64,000 bases of DNA from Actinomycetota bacterium (GTDB lineage Bacteria > Actinomycetota > Acidimicrobiia > Acidimicrobiales > JAJPHD01). Location of the stretch: the NCBI GenBank assembly GCA_021325455.1, contig JAJPHD010000012.1, positions 1 through 64,000 of the forward strand, in the 5' to 3' direction. Position 1 is the stretch's first letter, and the number at the start of each line of letters is the position of its first letter. This document shows, in pieces, positions 17,038 to 25,950 of the stretch. The position numbers and the translations under genes were made by a program. The notes below the pieces were generated by a model that worked only from the letters and a program-made list of their open reading frames with translations, made no database searches and was not told where the DNA came from.

Positions 17038-18540
17038 ATGGACCCCGTGGTGGTGGCCGGTGCAGGCCCGGTCGGCCTCACCACGGCCCTCCTCCTGTCC
17101 CTTCACGGCGTGCCCAGCGTGGTGCTCGAGGCCAAGGAGGAGCCGGGCCACGTGGGGTCCAGGGCCATCTGCATGCAGCGGGAGGCCCTCTGGGCCCTGG
17201 ACCGGGTTGGGGTGGCCGAGGCCATGGTGGCCGAGGGAGTGACCTGGACCGTGGGGCGCACCTACTACCGGGACCGGGAGCTGTTCTCGGTCCGCTTCCC
17301 GGAGGAGAGGGGCGGGATGCCGCCCTGGATCAACCTGAGCCAGTGCCGCACCGAGGCCCTCCTCCTCGCCGCGGCCGAGCGCTGCCCCCTGGTCGACCTG
17401 CGGTGGGGCGAACGAGTGACCGGGGTCATCCCCGGCCGGCGCGGCATGCAGGTGGCCACCGAGGGCGGGGGTGGGAGGCGGACATGGCAGGGGTCGTTCC
17501 TGGTCGGGGCGGACGGCCCGCGGTCCACCGTGCGCCAACTCCTGGGCGTGGGCTTCCCCGGGCGCTCCTACGAGGACCAGTTCCTCATCGTGGACGTGGC
17601 CTGCGACCTCGACTTCCCGAGCGAGCGGCGCTTCTACTTCGACCCTCCCTGGAACCCGGGGCGCCAGGTCCTCGTGCACGAGTGCCCGGGCAAGGTGTGG
17701 CGCATCGACTGGCAGGTGCCCGCCGATTACGACCTCGAGACGGAGCGGGCCTCGGGAGCGCTGGACGAGCGCATCAGGCGCATCGTGGGGGAGCGGGACT
17801 ACGAGGTGGTGTGGGCCTCCGCCTACCGGTTCCACGAGCGGGTGGCCTCGTCGTTCCGGGTGGGCCGGGCGTTCCTGGCCGGCGATGCCGCCCACCTGTA
17901 CGCCCCCTTCGGGGCCCGGGGGCTCAACTCGGGGATCTGCGACGCCGCCAACCTGGCCTGGAAGCTGGCCTGGGAGCTGCGAGGGTGGTCGGGACCGGCC
18001 CTCTTGGACACCTACGCAGTCGAGCGGGAGGCGGCAGCGGCCGAGAACCTGGCCGTCACCACCGCCACCATGGACTTCCTGGTCCCCCGGTCGGAGGCCC
18101 AGTGGGCGAGACGGCGCCAGGTGCTGGAGAGGGCGGTGTCAGACCCGGCGGCCCGGGCCGAGGTCGACTCAGGCCGGCTGGCGGAGGCCTTCGTGTACTC
18201 GTCCTCGCCGCTGACCACCCCGGGGGGGCCGGCCGGTCCCCTGGTGGCAGGGGCGGCTGTGCCCGAGCCCCTGCGCCGGCTCATGGGGCCGGGGTTCACG
18301 GTGCTGGCCGGGGCGCCCGTCGAGGCAGGGGACATGGCGATGCCGGTGTCGGTGCAGCTGGTGCGAGAGGCGGTCCCCGCCGGGTGGGTGGCGGTCGTGC
18401 GTCCCGACTTCCACGTGGCCGGCGTGGTCCCGGCCGAGGGGGAGGCCCTGGTAGCGGCTCTCCGGCGCGCCGCCGGCGCTACGGTCGGGGAAGACGAGTC
18501 ACGAGGAGGTGGCCGTGCCGTACTACCGGTGCGTGGGTGA
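17038..18540 (+). CDS. FAD-dependent aromatic monooxygenase (MhpA/PheA type)
   Basis: A 500-residue group A flavoprotein hydroxylase. It has the Rossmann motif VVAGAGPVGLTTALLLSLHG at the N-terminus, the NAD(P)H/FAD DG motif LVGADGPRSTVR near residues 157-168 and the second FAD motif FLAGDAAHLYAPFGARGLNSG near 279-299. A thioredoxin-like C-terminal region follows. Such enzymes hydroxylate phenolic rings. With hmgA and fumarylacetoacetase directly downstream, a reaction feeding homogentisate (for example ring hydroxylation of a hydroxyphenylacetate) is plausible but not shown. It overlaps hmgA by 26 bases. Confidence 0.85.
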   Translation: MDPVVVAGAGPVGLTTALLLSLHGVPSVVLEAKEEPGHVGSRAICMQREALWALDRVGVAEAMVAEGVTWTVGRTYYRDRELFSVRFPEERGGMPPWINLSQCRTEALLLAAAERCPLVDLRWGERVTGVIPGRRGMQVATEGGGGRRTWQGSFLVGADGPRSTVRQLLGVGFPGRSYEDQFLIVDVACDLDFPSERRFYFDPPWNPGRQVLVHECPGKVWRIDWQVPADYDLETERASGALDERIRRIVGERDYEVVWASAYRFHERVASSFRVGRAFLAGDAAHLYAPFGARGLNSGICDAANLAWKLAWELRGWSGPALLDTYAVEREAAAAENLAVTTATMDFLVPRSEAQWARRRQVLERAVSDPAARAEVDSGRLAEAFVYSSSPLTTPGGPAGPLVAGAAVPEPLRRLMGPGFTVLAGAPVEAGDMAMPVSVQLVREAVPAGWVAVVRPDFHVAGVVPAEGEALVAALRRAAGATVGEDESRGGGRAVLPVRG

Positions 18541-19693
18541 GGTACCGCGCAAGCGTCACATGCAGTTCCACCGCCCGGGTGGGGGACTCTTTGCCGAGGA
18601 GCTGATGGGGGAGGAGGGCTTCTCCTCGGACTCGGCCCTCCTCTACCACGTCCACCCGCCCACCGAGATCGTGAAGGCGGAGGCCCCCTCACTGCCTGGC
18701 GGGGACGGGGTGGTGCCCAACCACCCCCTCCTGCCCCGGCACTTCGAGACCCACGGGCTGGAGGTGGGCGGAGACCTGGTCACGGGCAGGCAGCTGCTGC
18801 TGGCCAACGCCGACGTGCGTCTCTCCTACGCCGCCGCGAGCGAGGCCAGCCCCTGCTATCGCAATGCCACGGGTGACGAGTGCGTCTACGTGGAGGCGGG
18901 CCGGGCTCGCTTCGAGTCGGTGTACGGGGTGCTCGAGGTGGGGGAGGGCGACTACCTCGTGGTTCCCCGGTCCACCACGCACCGCTGGGTGCCGGGGGGG
19001 AGCGAGCCCCTGCGGGCCCTCGTCGTCGAGGCCAGGGGGCACATCCACCCGCCTCGGCGCTACCTGTCCCCCACGGGCCAGTTCCTGGAGCACGCCCCCT
19101 ACTGCGAGAGGGACCTGCGGGCGCCGGCCGAACCGCTCGTCGTCGAGGGAGGCGAGACGGACGTGCTGGTCCGCCACCGGGACGGCCTCACGCTCTACAC
19201 CTATGCCCATCACCCCTTCGACGTGGTGGGCTGGGACGGCTGCCTGCACCCCTACGCCTTCTCCATCCGGGACTTCGAGCCCGTGGTGAAGCGGTTCCAC
19301 GCCCCGCCGCCCGTGCACCAGACCTTCGAGGGCCCCCGGTTCGTGATCTGCTCCTTCTGCCCCCGGCCCTTCGACTTCGACCCCGAGGCGGTACCGGTGC
19401 CCTACAACCACTCGAACGTCGACTCCGACGAGGTCCTGTTCTACGTGGGCGGCAGCTTCATGAGCCGCAAGGGAGCGGGGATCGGAATGGGCTCGATCAC
19501 CCTGCACCCGGGCGGGTTCGTCCACGGGCCGCAGCCGGGATCGGTCGAGGCCTCCCTGGGCCAGCCCGGCACCGATGAATGGGCCGTGATGGTGGACACC
19601 TTCGCTCCCCTGTCCCTGGGGGCGGCGGCGGCCCGGTGCGAGGACACCGAGTACGCCTGGACCTGGGCCCGGGGTGCCGCCCGGCGCGGCTGA
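18515..19693 (+). CDS. hmgA: homogentisate 1,2-dioxygenase
   Basis: HmgA opens the homogentisate ring to maleylacetoacetate with Fe(II) and O2. The 392-residue protein starts MPYYRCVGEVPRKRH, as bacterial HmgA proteins do. It has the cupin core with YVEAG and YLVVPRSTTHRW, then the ligand-bearing C-terminal region PYNHSNVDSDEVLFYVGG (His and Glu ligands) and ITLHPGGFVHGPQPG (His). I chose the GTG at 18515 because AGGAGG lies five bases upstream. The GTG two codons earlier overlaps that site. It begins inside the monooxygenase gene, which indicates translational coupling. Confidence 0.94.
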   Translation: MPYYRCVGEVPRKRHMQFHRPGGGLFAEELMGEEGFSSDSALLYHVHPPTEIVKAEAPSLPGGDGVVPNHPLLPRHFETHGLEVGGDLVTGRQLLLANADVRLSYAAASEASPCYRNATGDECVYVEAGRARFESVYGVLEVGEGDYLVVPRSTTHRWVPGGSEPLRALVVEARGHIHPPRRYLSPTGQFLEHAPYCERDLRAPAEPLVVEGGETDVLVRHRDGLTLYTYAHHPFDVVGWDGCLHPYAFSIRDFEPVVKRFHAPPPVHQTFEGPRFVICSFCPRPFDFDPEAVPVPYNHSNVDSDEVLFYVGGSFMSRKGAGIGMGSITLHPGGFVHGPQPGSVEASLGQPGTDEWAVMVDTFAPLSLGAAAARCEDTEYAWTWARGAARRG

Positions 19694-19703
19694 GGAGCCC
19701 CGG

Positions 19704-20894
19704 GTGGAAGGCGGCGCAGAGGGCGGCGGCCCCTTCGGCCTCCACAACCTCCCCTGGGGGGTGTTCTCCCTGCCGGGGGAGGCGCCGCGGGTGGGGGTGC
19801 GGTGGGGGGAGGCCGTGGTGGACGTGGAGCCCCTCCTCGGGGAGATGGCCCCCGGTGCGTTCACCGCTGGCTCCCTCAACCCCTTCATGGCCCTGGGACC
19901 GTCCGCTTGGCACGAAGCCCGGTCCCGGCTCATCGACCTGCTCATTGATGCTCGCCGGGCCGACGAGGTGGCCGCCCATCTGCTGCCCCTCGACCGTGTG
20001 CACCTCCACCTGCCGGTGGAGGTGGCCGACTACGTGGACTTCTACTGCTCCGAGGAGCACGCCTCGAACCTGGGGCGCATCTTCCGTCCCGACGAGGAGC
20101 CTCTCAAGCCCAACTGGCGGCACCTTCCGGTGGGGTACCACGGCCGCTCGGGCACAGTGGCGGTGTCGGGGACGCCGGTGCGCCGGCCGTGCGGGCAGCG
20201 GCGGGGTGCCGACGGCCCGGTCTTCGGCCCGTCTGCCCGTCTCGACCTGGAGGTGGAGGTGGGCTTCGTGGTGGGGGTGGGGTCGGAGATGGGGCGCCCC
20301 GTCCCGGTGAGCGCCTTCGCCGACCACGTGTTCGGCGTCGTGCTGGTGAACGACTGGAGTGCCCGGGACATCCAGGCCTGGGAGTACGTGCCCCTGGGCC
20401 CCTTCCTCGGCAAGTCCTTCCTCACCTCCATCTCGCCCTGGGTCGTCCCCTTAGAGGCGCTGGGCACGGCCCGGGTCCCCGGACCCCCCCAGGATCCCGA
20501 GCCCCTTGCCTACCTCCGGCGCGGGGAGCCCTGGGGGCTGGACCTCCACCTCGAGGTGGAGCTTTGCGGCCAGGTGGTGTCGCGGCCCCCGTTTGGCGGG
20601 CTGTACTGGACGCCGGACCAGATGCTGGCGCACATGACGGTGAACGGGGCCAGCCTGCGGACCGGCGACCTCTTCGCCTCGGGTACCGTCTCCGGCCCGG
20701 CTGCCGACCAGCGGGGCTCGCTCATAGAGCTCTCGTGGAACGGGGCCCAGCCGGTCAGGCTGGCCGACGGGTCCCGGCGCAGCTTCCTCGAGGACGGGGA
20801 CACGGTCACCATCTCGGGTAGCGCCCCGGGGCCGGACGGGGCCGTGATAGGGCTGGGATCGGTTACCGGGAGGGTGGAAGGACACTCCAGTTGA
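19704..20894 (+). CDS. fahA: fumarylacetoacetase
   Basis: The enzyme hydrolyses fumarylacetoacetate to fumarate and acetoacetate, the last homogentisate step. The 396-residue length is near that of long-form FahA. Visible landmarks are the N-terminal SH3-like part FGLHNLPWGVFS, the DFYCSEEHASNLGRIFRP region (metal Asp and the catalytic His area), WRHLPVGYHGRSGTV, VLVNDWSARDIQAWEYVPLGP and the C-terminal LFASGTVSGP. The GTG at 19704 is preceded by TGAGGAG, seven bases away. An earlier in-frame GTG at 19674 would overlap hmgA. Confidence 0.92.
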   Translation: MEGGAEGGGPFGLHNLPWGVFSLPGEAPRVGVRWGEAVVDVEPLLGEMAPGAFTAGSLNPFMALGPSAWHEARSRLIDLLIDARRADEVAAHLLPLDRVHLHLPVEVADYVDFYCSEEHASNLGRIFRPDEEPLKPNWRHLPVGYHGRSGTVAVSGTPVRRPCGQRRGADGPVFGPSARLDLEVEVGFVVGVGSEMGRPVPVSAFADHVFGVVLVNDWSARDIQAWEYVPLGPFLGKSFLTSISPWVVPLEALGTARVPGPPQDPEPLAYLRRGEPWGLDLHLEVELCGQVVSRPPFGGLYWTPDQMLAHMTVNGASLRTGDLFASGTVSGPAADQRGSLIELSWNGAQPVRLADGSRRSFLEDGDTVTISGSAPGPDGAVIGLGSVTGRVEGHSS

Positions 20895-20955
20895 CGCCCA
20901 TAACTCCCGCCGCCAAGATGGGCCGCACTGTCGCGCCGGAGGCGAAGGGGCACAC

Positions 20956-22401
20956 ATGGCGGACGTGGTCGGCGAGCGGGTTCACCCCCGGGAGCCGAGG
21001 CAGATCGTGGCCCGGCTGGAGAGGATCGACGTCTGGTCCCTCTCCTGGGTCTTCATAGGCATCATCGGCCTCGGCTTCCTCTTCACCTTCTACGACATCT
21101 TCGACATAAACGTCTCCTTCGTGCAGACCTGCGTGCAGATAAAGGCGGGGTGCACGCCCGCCAACGCCTTCAACACCTTGAAGGTGCCGGTGGTGCTCAA
21201 CCTGGCCGGCTACGTGGTGGGGACGCTGATCCTCTCCCCCATAGCCGATCGGGTGGGCCGGCGGAACATGCTGCTCGTCACCATGGTCATCACCGGCATC
21301 GGCTCCCTGTACAACGCCCTCGCCCCGGGGTACGCCAACTTCGTCGTGGCCCGCATCATCACCGGGGTGGGGGTGGGCGCCGACCTGGCCCTGGTGAACA
21401 CCTACATCAACGAGGTCGCCCCCTGCCGCCAGCGGGGGCGGTACACGGCGGTGATCTTCACCATGTCGGCCCTGGGCGCCTTCATTGGTATCTGGCTGGG
21501 GCTGATCCTCACCACGCCTGCCACTCCCTGGCCCACCGGCCTCCCCTTTGCCATCGCGGGCAAGGGGTTCCCGCAGGGCTGGCGGTGGATGTACGGGATC
21601 GGAGCCCTGCTGGCCCTGGTGGCTGTGGTGCTCCGGGTCGAGCTGCCCGAGTCGCCCCGCTGGCTGATCGGCCAGGGCCGGCTCGAGGAGGCCGACAGGG
21701 TGGTGAGGGCCATGGAGGAGAGGGCCAGCCGCCGGCACCCGCTGGCCGAGCCCGTGGACGACCCCTCCCTGGCGGTCACCCCCTCCAGCCGGGCTCCCTA
21801 CGGGGAGGTGCTGCGCAATCCCTTCTACCTGAGAAGGGCGGTCCTCCTGCTCGTGGTGTGGTTCGTTGCCTACATCACCGTCTACGGCTACTCGGCCGGC
21901 TTCACCTCCGTGCTGACCGGCCTGCACTACCCGGTCCCGGAGGCTGGGCTGATAGCGGCCATGGGGACCCTGGGCTTCATCGCTCAAGGGATAGTGACGG
22001 CAGCGGTGGTGGAGCACCTCGACCGGCGCTACTGGCTGCCCATCGGCGCCGTGCTCACCGTCGTGGGGGCCGTGCTCGTGGCCGAGGGCGGCCACCAGCT
22101 CGTGGTCTCCTTCATCGGGGCCTGCCTGATCTTCTTCGGGTTCAATGTCTGGGTCTCACCGACCTACGCCCTGTCGGCGGAGAGCTTCCCCACCCGGGCC
22201 CGCAGCACCGGCTTCGCCCTGGTGGACGGGGTGGGCCACATCGGGGGCGGCATCGGCGTGCTGGCCATCGCCTCGTTCGTCATCGGCCTGCCCGTGATCT
22301 GGGCCCTGCTCTTCATGGGCAGCTTCCTGTTCGTGTCCTCGGTGCTGGTCCAGTTCGCCGCCAGGACGAGGGGGAGGGTGCTGGATGAGGTGTCGCCCTA
22401 G
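20956..22401 (+). CDS. MFS permease, sugar/aromatic-acid porter type
   Basis: A 481-residue 12-helix permease. After helix 2 it has SPIADRVGRRNMLLVT (near residues 94-109), later PESPRWLIGQGRLEEA (near 233) and PTYALSAESFPTRARSTG (near 395), signatures of the sugar-porter and aromatic-acid:H+ symporter branches. Following fumarylacetoacetase by 61 bases, it probably imports the aromatic acid degraded by this cluster, which is inference from position. GGAGGCGAAGGGG precedes the ATG. Its TAG stop shares bases with the stop of the convergent CoA-transferase gene (CTAG). Confidence 0.85.
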   Translation: MADVVGERVHPREPRQIVARLERIDVWSLSWVFIGIIGLGFLFTFYDIFDINVSFVQTCVQIKAGCTPANAFNTLKVPVVLNLAGYVVGTLILSPIADRVGRRNMLLVTMVITGIGSLYNALAPGYANFVVARIITGVGVGADLALVNTYINEVAPCRQRGRYTAVIFTMSALGAFIGIWLGLILTTPATPWPTGLPFAIAGKGFPQGWRWMYGIGALLALVAVVLRVELPESPRWLIGQGRLEEADRVVRAMEERASRRHPLAEPVDDPSLAVTPSSRAPYGEVLRNPFYLRRAVLLLVVWFVAYITVYGYSAGFTSVLTGLHYPVPEAGLIAAMGTLGFIAQGIVTAAVVEHLDRRYWLPIGAVLTVVGAVLVAEGGHQLVVSFIGACLIFFGFNVWVSPTYALSAESFPTRARSTGFALVDGVGHIGGGIGVLAIASFVIGLPVIWALLFMGSFLFVSSVLVQFAARTRGRVLDEVSP

Positions 22402-23141
22402 CGGGCCAGGTCCCTGAGGGCGGCCAGCTCCTCGGGGCTGGGGGCCTCGGTGGTGCCCAGGTCGGCCGCCACTGCCAGGTCCCAGCCCGTCGCCTCCCTG
22501 ACCTGGTCGACGCTGGTGCCGGGATGGAGGTGGGTGAGCACGAGCTCCTTTCGCTCTGGGTCAGGCTCCATCAGCCCCAGATCGGTCACCACCAACGCCG
22601 GTCCCCCGCCCCTGAGCCCCAGGGCCGCCCGGTCGCCCGGTCCCCGGCCGTGGCCCACGGAGGTGATGAAGTCGAGCCGGTCCACGAAGCTCCGGCGGCT
22701 GTGGCGCAGGACGACGAGCACCCTGGCGCAGGAGGCGGCGATCTCGGGCGCACCTCCGGCGCCCGGCAGGCGGGTCTGGGGCCGGTCGTAGTCCCCGATG
22801 ACGGTGCTGTTGAGGTTCCCGAAACGGTCCACCTGGGCGGCCCCCAGAAAGCCGACGTCGATGCGTCCCGGCTGCAGCCAGTAGTTGAAGATCTCGGGCA
22901 GCGCCACCACCGTGTCGGCCGTCTCGGCCAGCTCCCCGTCACCGATGGAGAGCGGCAGCCGGGAGGGCTTGGCCCCGATGGTGCCCGACTCGTAGACGAG
23001 CACGAGGTGGGGGGCATGGGTGGCCCGGGCCAGGTTGGCAGCCTGGCTGGGCAAGCCGATGCCGACGAAGCAGACCTGCCCGTCCCCGAGCTGGCGGGCG
23101 GCGGCCACGGCCATCATCTCGCCGGCGTCCCAGCCCCTCAT
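22398..23141 (-). CDS. CoA-transferase family I, subunit B (glutaconate CoA-transferase/IpdB-like)
   Basis: A 247-residue beta-type subunit with FVGIGLPSQAANLARATH (near residue 25), LVYESGTIGAKPSRLPLSIGD (near 48) and GGAPEIAASC (near 128). Glu51 in the ESG motif aligns by pattern with the catalytic glutamate of glutaconate CoA-transferase, which argues for a true transferase. IpdB proteins, by contrast, act in steroid ring opening without CoA transfer. It is translationally coupled to subunit A by a four-base ATGA overlap. The substrate may be an aromatic-derived acid. Confidence 0.82.
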   Translation of the reverse strand: MRGWDAGEMMAVAAARQLGDGQVCFVGIGLPSQAANLARATHAPHLVLVYESGTIGAKPSRLPLSIGDGELAETADTVVALPEIFNYWLQPGRIDVGFLGAAQVDRFGNLNSTVIGDYDRPQTRLPGAGGAPEIAASCARVLVVLRHSRRSFVDRLDFITSVGHGRGPGDRAALGLRGGGPALVVTDLGLMEPDPERKELVLTHLHPGTSVDQVREATGWDLAVAADLGTTEAPSPEELAALRDLAR

Positions 23142-23941
23142 CCCAGCACGTTCTCCTCCATCCAGGCGAGAAACCGCTCCCGGTCACGGCTTATGGCGTC
23201 CCACTCCTCGTAGAAGCGGTTGTCCCGGCTCGAGTAGCCGTGGGTGTAGGAGGGGTACGAGCCGCCCGGCGCCTCGGCTACGAAGTCCACTACCCAGCCC
23301 GGCAGCAGGACCGAACCTGGCCTGGGCTTCAGGGCGGGGACCACCTCCTCCACCGTGACGAGCGACCGCCTGGCCGCCAGCACTGCCTCGCGCTGGATGC
23401 CAGTGATGCCCCACAGGGCCACGTTGCCCTGCCGGTCCGCCTGCTGGGCGTGGATGACCGTGACGTCGGGCCGGAGGGCGGCCACGGCGGTGAGGACCTC
23501 GCCGGTGAAGGGGCACGTGATGGGGGCCACCGTGGGGGACCGGTCCATGAGCCCGGTGCCGCGGTAGCCCCTGAGCACGGCGAAGGGGAGGCCGGACGCC
23601 CCCGCCACATAGCGGTTGACCATGCCGGCGTGGCTGTGCTCCTCGATCTCTATGGGATGGGGCCAGCCTCTCTCCACCGCGTCGCGGAACCGGTGCAGCG
23701 ACCCCACCCCCGGGTTCCCCGCCCACGAGAAGACCACCTTGTCGGCGCACCCCAACCCGATGAGCTGGTCGTAGATGATGTCCGGCGTCATGCGCACCAG
23801 GGTCAGGTGGCGCCGGCCCTGGCGGGCCAGCTCATGCCCGGCGGCGAAGGGGATGAGGTGGGTGAAGCCCTCCATGGCCACCGTGTCCCCGTCGTGCACG
23901 AGGCGGGCCACCGCCTCGGGGAGGGTGGTGATCTCGGCCAT
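23138..23941 (-). CDS. CoA-transferase family I, subunit A (glutaconate CoA-transferase/IpdA-like)
   Basis: A 267-residue alpha-type subunit with GDTVAMEGFTHLIPFAAGHEL near residue 19, FSWAGNPGVGSLHRFRD near 70 and HAQQADRQGNVALWG near 161. It works with subunit B as a heteromer. I prefer the ATG at 23941. An ATG 12 codons earlier (about 23977) would overlap the -10 box of the divergent ligase gene. Neither has a clear ribosome binding site. Confidence 0.8.
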   Translation of the reverse strand: MAEITTLPEAVARLVHDGDTVAMEGFTHLIPFAAGHELARQGRRHLTLVRMTPDIIYDQLIGLGCADKVVFSWAGNPGVGSLHRFRDAVERGWPHPIEIEEHSHAGMVNRYVAGASGLPFAVLRGYRGTGLMDRSPTVAPITCPFTGEVLTAVAALRPDVTVIHAQQADRQGNVALWGITGIQREAVLAARRSLVTVEEVVPALKPRPGSVLLPGWVVDFVAEAPGGSYPSYTHGYSSRDNRFYEEWDAISRDRERFLAWMEENVLG

Positions 23942-23971
23942 GGGCAACCGAAGGTAGTCGGGCCGCCTGGT

Positions 23972-23977
23972 TACCAT
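23972..23977 (+). promoter_or_regulatory. -10 box TACCAT for a likely leaderless ligase gene
   Basis: TACCAT, seven bases, then the ATG at 23985. It lies in the 43-base gap between divergent genes. Confidence 0.45.
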
Positions 23978-23984
23978 CGGCCCG

Positions 23985-25433
23985 ATGACCCGAGAGGCGG
24001 CCGACAACCTGGCCGCCAGCCTGGCCCGGCTGGCCGAGCGCTCCGGTTGGTGGGACCGCCCCGCCTTCCTGGAGGGGGGACAGGTGCTCACCCACGGGCA
24101 GGTCCACGAAGGAGCGGCCCGGGTGGCCGGAGCCCTGCGCCGGGCGGGGGCCGGCCCTGGCGAGCGGGTGCTCATCGCTCTCCCCGACAGCCGGTGGTTC
24201 GTCTGGTCGTTCCTGGGCGCCGTCCGCCTGGGCGCCCTGGCCGTGCCGGTGAACCCCGGCCTAGGTGGCGACGACCACGCCTTCCTGGCCGCCGACACCG
24301 AGCCGGCGGTGGTGGTGTGCGGGGAGGAGCTGAGCGCCCGCTTCAGGAGACGGGCTGCAGTGCTGGTTCCGGGGGAGGCGCTGGTCGGGGAAGCGGCGCC
24401 GGCCCACCCGGTTGGGGGCGAGGACGCCGCCTACGCCCAGTACACCTCGGGCACCACCGGGCGGCCCAAGGCCGCCGTCCACCGCCATGCCGACCCCGGC
24501 CGCTACCACGAGGCCATGGCGGTCGGCGCCCTGCATATGACGGCGGGGGACGTCGTGGTCTCGGTGTCCAAGGCCTACTTCGCCTACGGCCTCGGCAACA
24601 CGGTCTTCTTCCCCCTTCTCTCGGGAGCTTCCGCCGTCCTGTGGGCCGACAAGCCCACTCCCGATGGGTTGGAGGCCCTGGTCCGGGCCCACCGCCCCAG
24701 CCTCCTCTTCGCCGTGCCCAGCTTCTACGCCCTCCTGGTGGCCCGGGCCGACCCCACCCCCTTCGCCTCCCTGCGGGCGGCCGTGTCGGCGGGGGAGACC
24801 CTCACCCCGGCCCTGCTGGAGCGGGCGGAGCGCTTCCTCGGCTGCCCCGTCCTGGACGGGCTGGGCTCCACCGAGGTGGGCCAGACTTTTGTCTCCAACA
24901 CCTTGGAACGGCGCCGGCCGGGGTCGGTAGGGGTGGTGCTGCCCGGCTACGAGGTGAAGGTGCAGGACGGCACGCTGTGGGTGAAGGGCAGCTCGGTCAT
25001 GAAGGAGTACTGGCGCCAGCCGGAGGCCACCGCCGAGGTGATGGAGGGGGGCTACCTGCGCACCGGGGACAGGGCGCGCCTGGACGGGGAAGGCTTCGTC
25101 TGGCACGAGGGCCGGAACGACGACATGGAGATGGTGGGAGGGATCAAGGTCTCGCCGATCGAGGTGGAGGCGGTGCTGGGGAGCCACCCCGGGGTGGGGG
25201 AGGTGGCGGTGGCGGCCGTTCCCGACGAGCTGGGGGCGACCAGGCTGCGGGCCTTTGTGGTGCCGGTGCCGGGCCGCCCGCCACCGGACGGATTGGCCGA
25301 CGAGCTGGTGGAGCTGGCCCGGTCCCGCCTGGCCCCTTTCAAGGTGCCCCGCTCGGTCACCCTGGTCGAGCGCCTTCCCCGTACCCCGACGGGCAAGCTG
25401 CAGCGGTTCGCCCTGCGGGCCGGTTGGCCCTGA
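23985..25433 (+). CDS. benzoate-CoA-ligase-family AMP-binding enzyme
   Basis: A 482-residue ANL ligase that would convert an aromatic acid to its CoA ester. Motifs: AQYTSGTTGRPKAAVHRH near residues 150-167, the benzoate-ligase-like AYFAYGLGNTVFFPLLSGAS near 192, LGSTEVGQTF near 290, YLRTGDRARLDGEGF near 352 and PRTPTGKLQRF with the catalytic lysine near 470. The FAYGLGN segment is what places it with benzoate and hydroxybenzoate ligases. It is shorter than usual, and the exact acid is unknown. Divergent from the CoA-transferase genes. Confidence 0.82.
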   Translation: MTREAADNLAASLARLAERSGWWDRPAFLEGGQVLTHGQVHEGAARVAGALRRAGAGPGERVLIALPDSRWFVWSFLGAVRLGALAVPVNPGLGGDDHAFLAADTEPAVVVCGEELSARFRRRAAVLVPGEALVGEAAPAHPVGGEDAAYAQYTSGTTGRPKAAVHRHADPGRYHEAMAVGALHMTAGDVVVSVSKAYFAYGLGNTVFFPLLSGASAVLWADKPTPDGLEALVRAHRPSLLFAVPSFYALLVARADPTPFASLRAAVSAGETLTPALLERAERFLGCPVLDGLGSTEVGQTFVSNTLERRRPGSVGVVLPGYEVKVQDGTLWVKGSSVMKEYWRQPEATAEVMEGGYLRTGDRARLDGEGFVWHEGRNDDMEMVGGIKVSPIEVEAVLGSHPGVGEVAVAAVPDELGATRLRAFVVPVPGRPPPDGLADELVELARSRLAPFKVPRSVTLVERLPRTPTGKLQRFALRAGWP

Positions 25434-25454
25434 GCCACGGTCGGGCCCGGGCTG

Positions 25455-25940
25455 CTACCCGGGGGGCAGGGCGTCGGCCAGCTGTTCGGCGTGCTGCTCC
25501 AGGTGGCCGACCAGGAACTCGTCTATGGCCTCGGACACGGTCATGTCGCCCATGCTCTGGTGGTGCCCCACCCGGTCCAGGTCCTCCTCGCTGAGGTCCT
25601 GGAGGAGGGAGACCGTCCGGGCCACCCCGGCATCCATCTGGTCGAGGAGGACGCCTGGGTCCTCGTGGCGGCTGGCCTCGATGCGCTCCAGGCGCGAGGG
25701 AGTGGTCTTGACCCTCCCGAAGGGCACCTGGCCGCCGGCGGCCACGACCTTTTGCACCTCCTCCACCCAGTAGGGGAAGAGCTCGGCCAGGTGCGAGAGG
25801 ACCTGGCCCCGGTCCCATCTCTCGTTGGTGGTGGGATCGGCCGAGGTGAGGCGGTCTCCGAACTGGGGGGCCAGCTCCCTCACCCGGGCGGCGGCAGCCT
25901 GGAGACGCCGGATGCGATCGGAGGCGAACGACGTGGTCAC
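25455..25940 (-). CDS. DinB/MDMPI-family (mycothiol-dependent isomerase-like) protein
   Basis: A 161-residue four-helix protein. The likely metal ligands are a His in RGQVLSHLAELF (near residue 49) and the pair in VGHLEQHAEQL (near 145-150), the DinB-superfamily pattern. Members include mycothiol-dependent maleylpyruvate isomerase, so it could supply the cis-trans isomerase missing from the homogentisate genes nearby. Many relatives have other thiol-transfer roles, so this is only a hypothesis. The start is the GTG at 25940. It lies ten bases downstream of the FAD monooxygenase gene stop on the same strand. Confidence 0.68.
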   Translation of the reverse strand: MTTSFASDRIRRLQAAAARVRELAPQFGDRLTSADPTTNERWDRGQVLSHLAELFPYWVEEVQKVVAAGGQVPFGRVKTTPSRLERIEASRHEDPGVLLDQMDAGVARTVSLLQDLSEEDLDRVGHHQSMGDMTVSEAIDEFLVGHLEQHAEQLADALPPG

Positions 25941-25950
25941 GCGCCCCGGT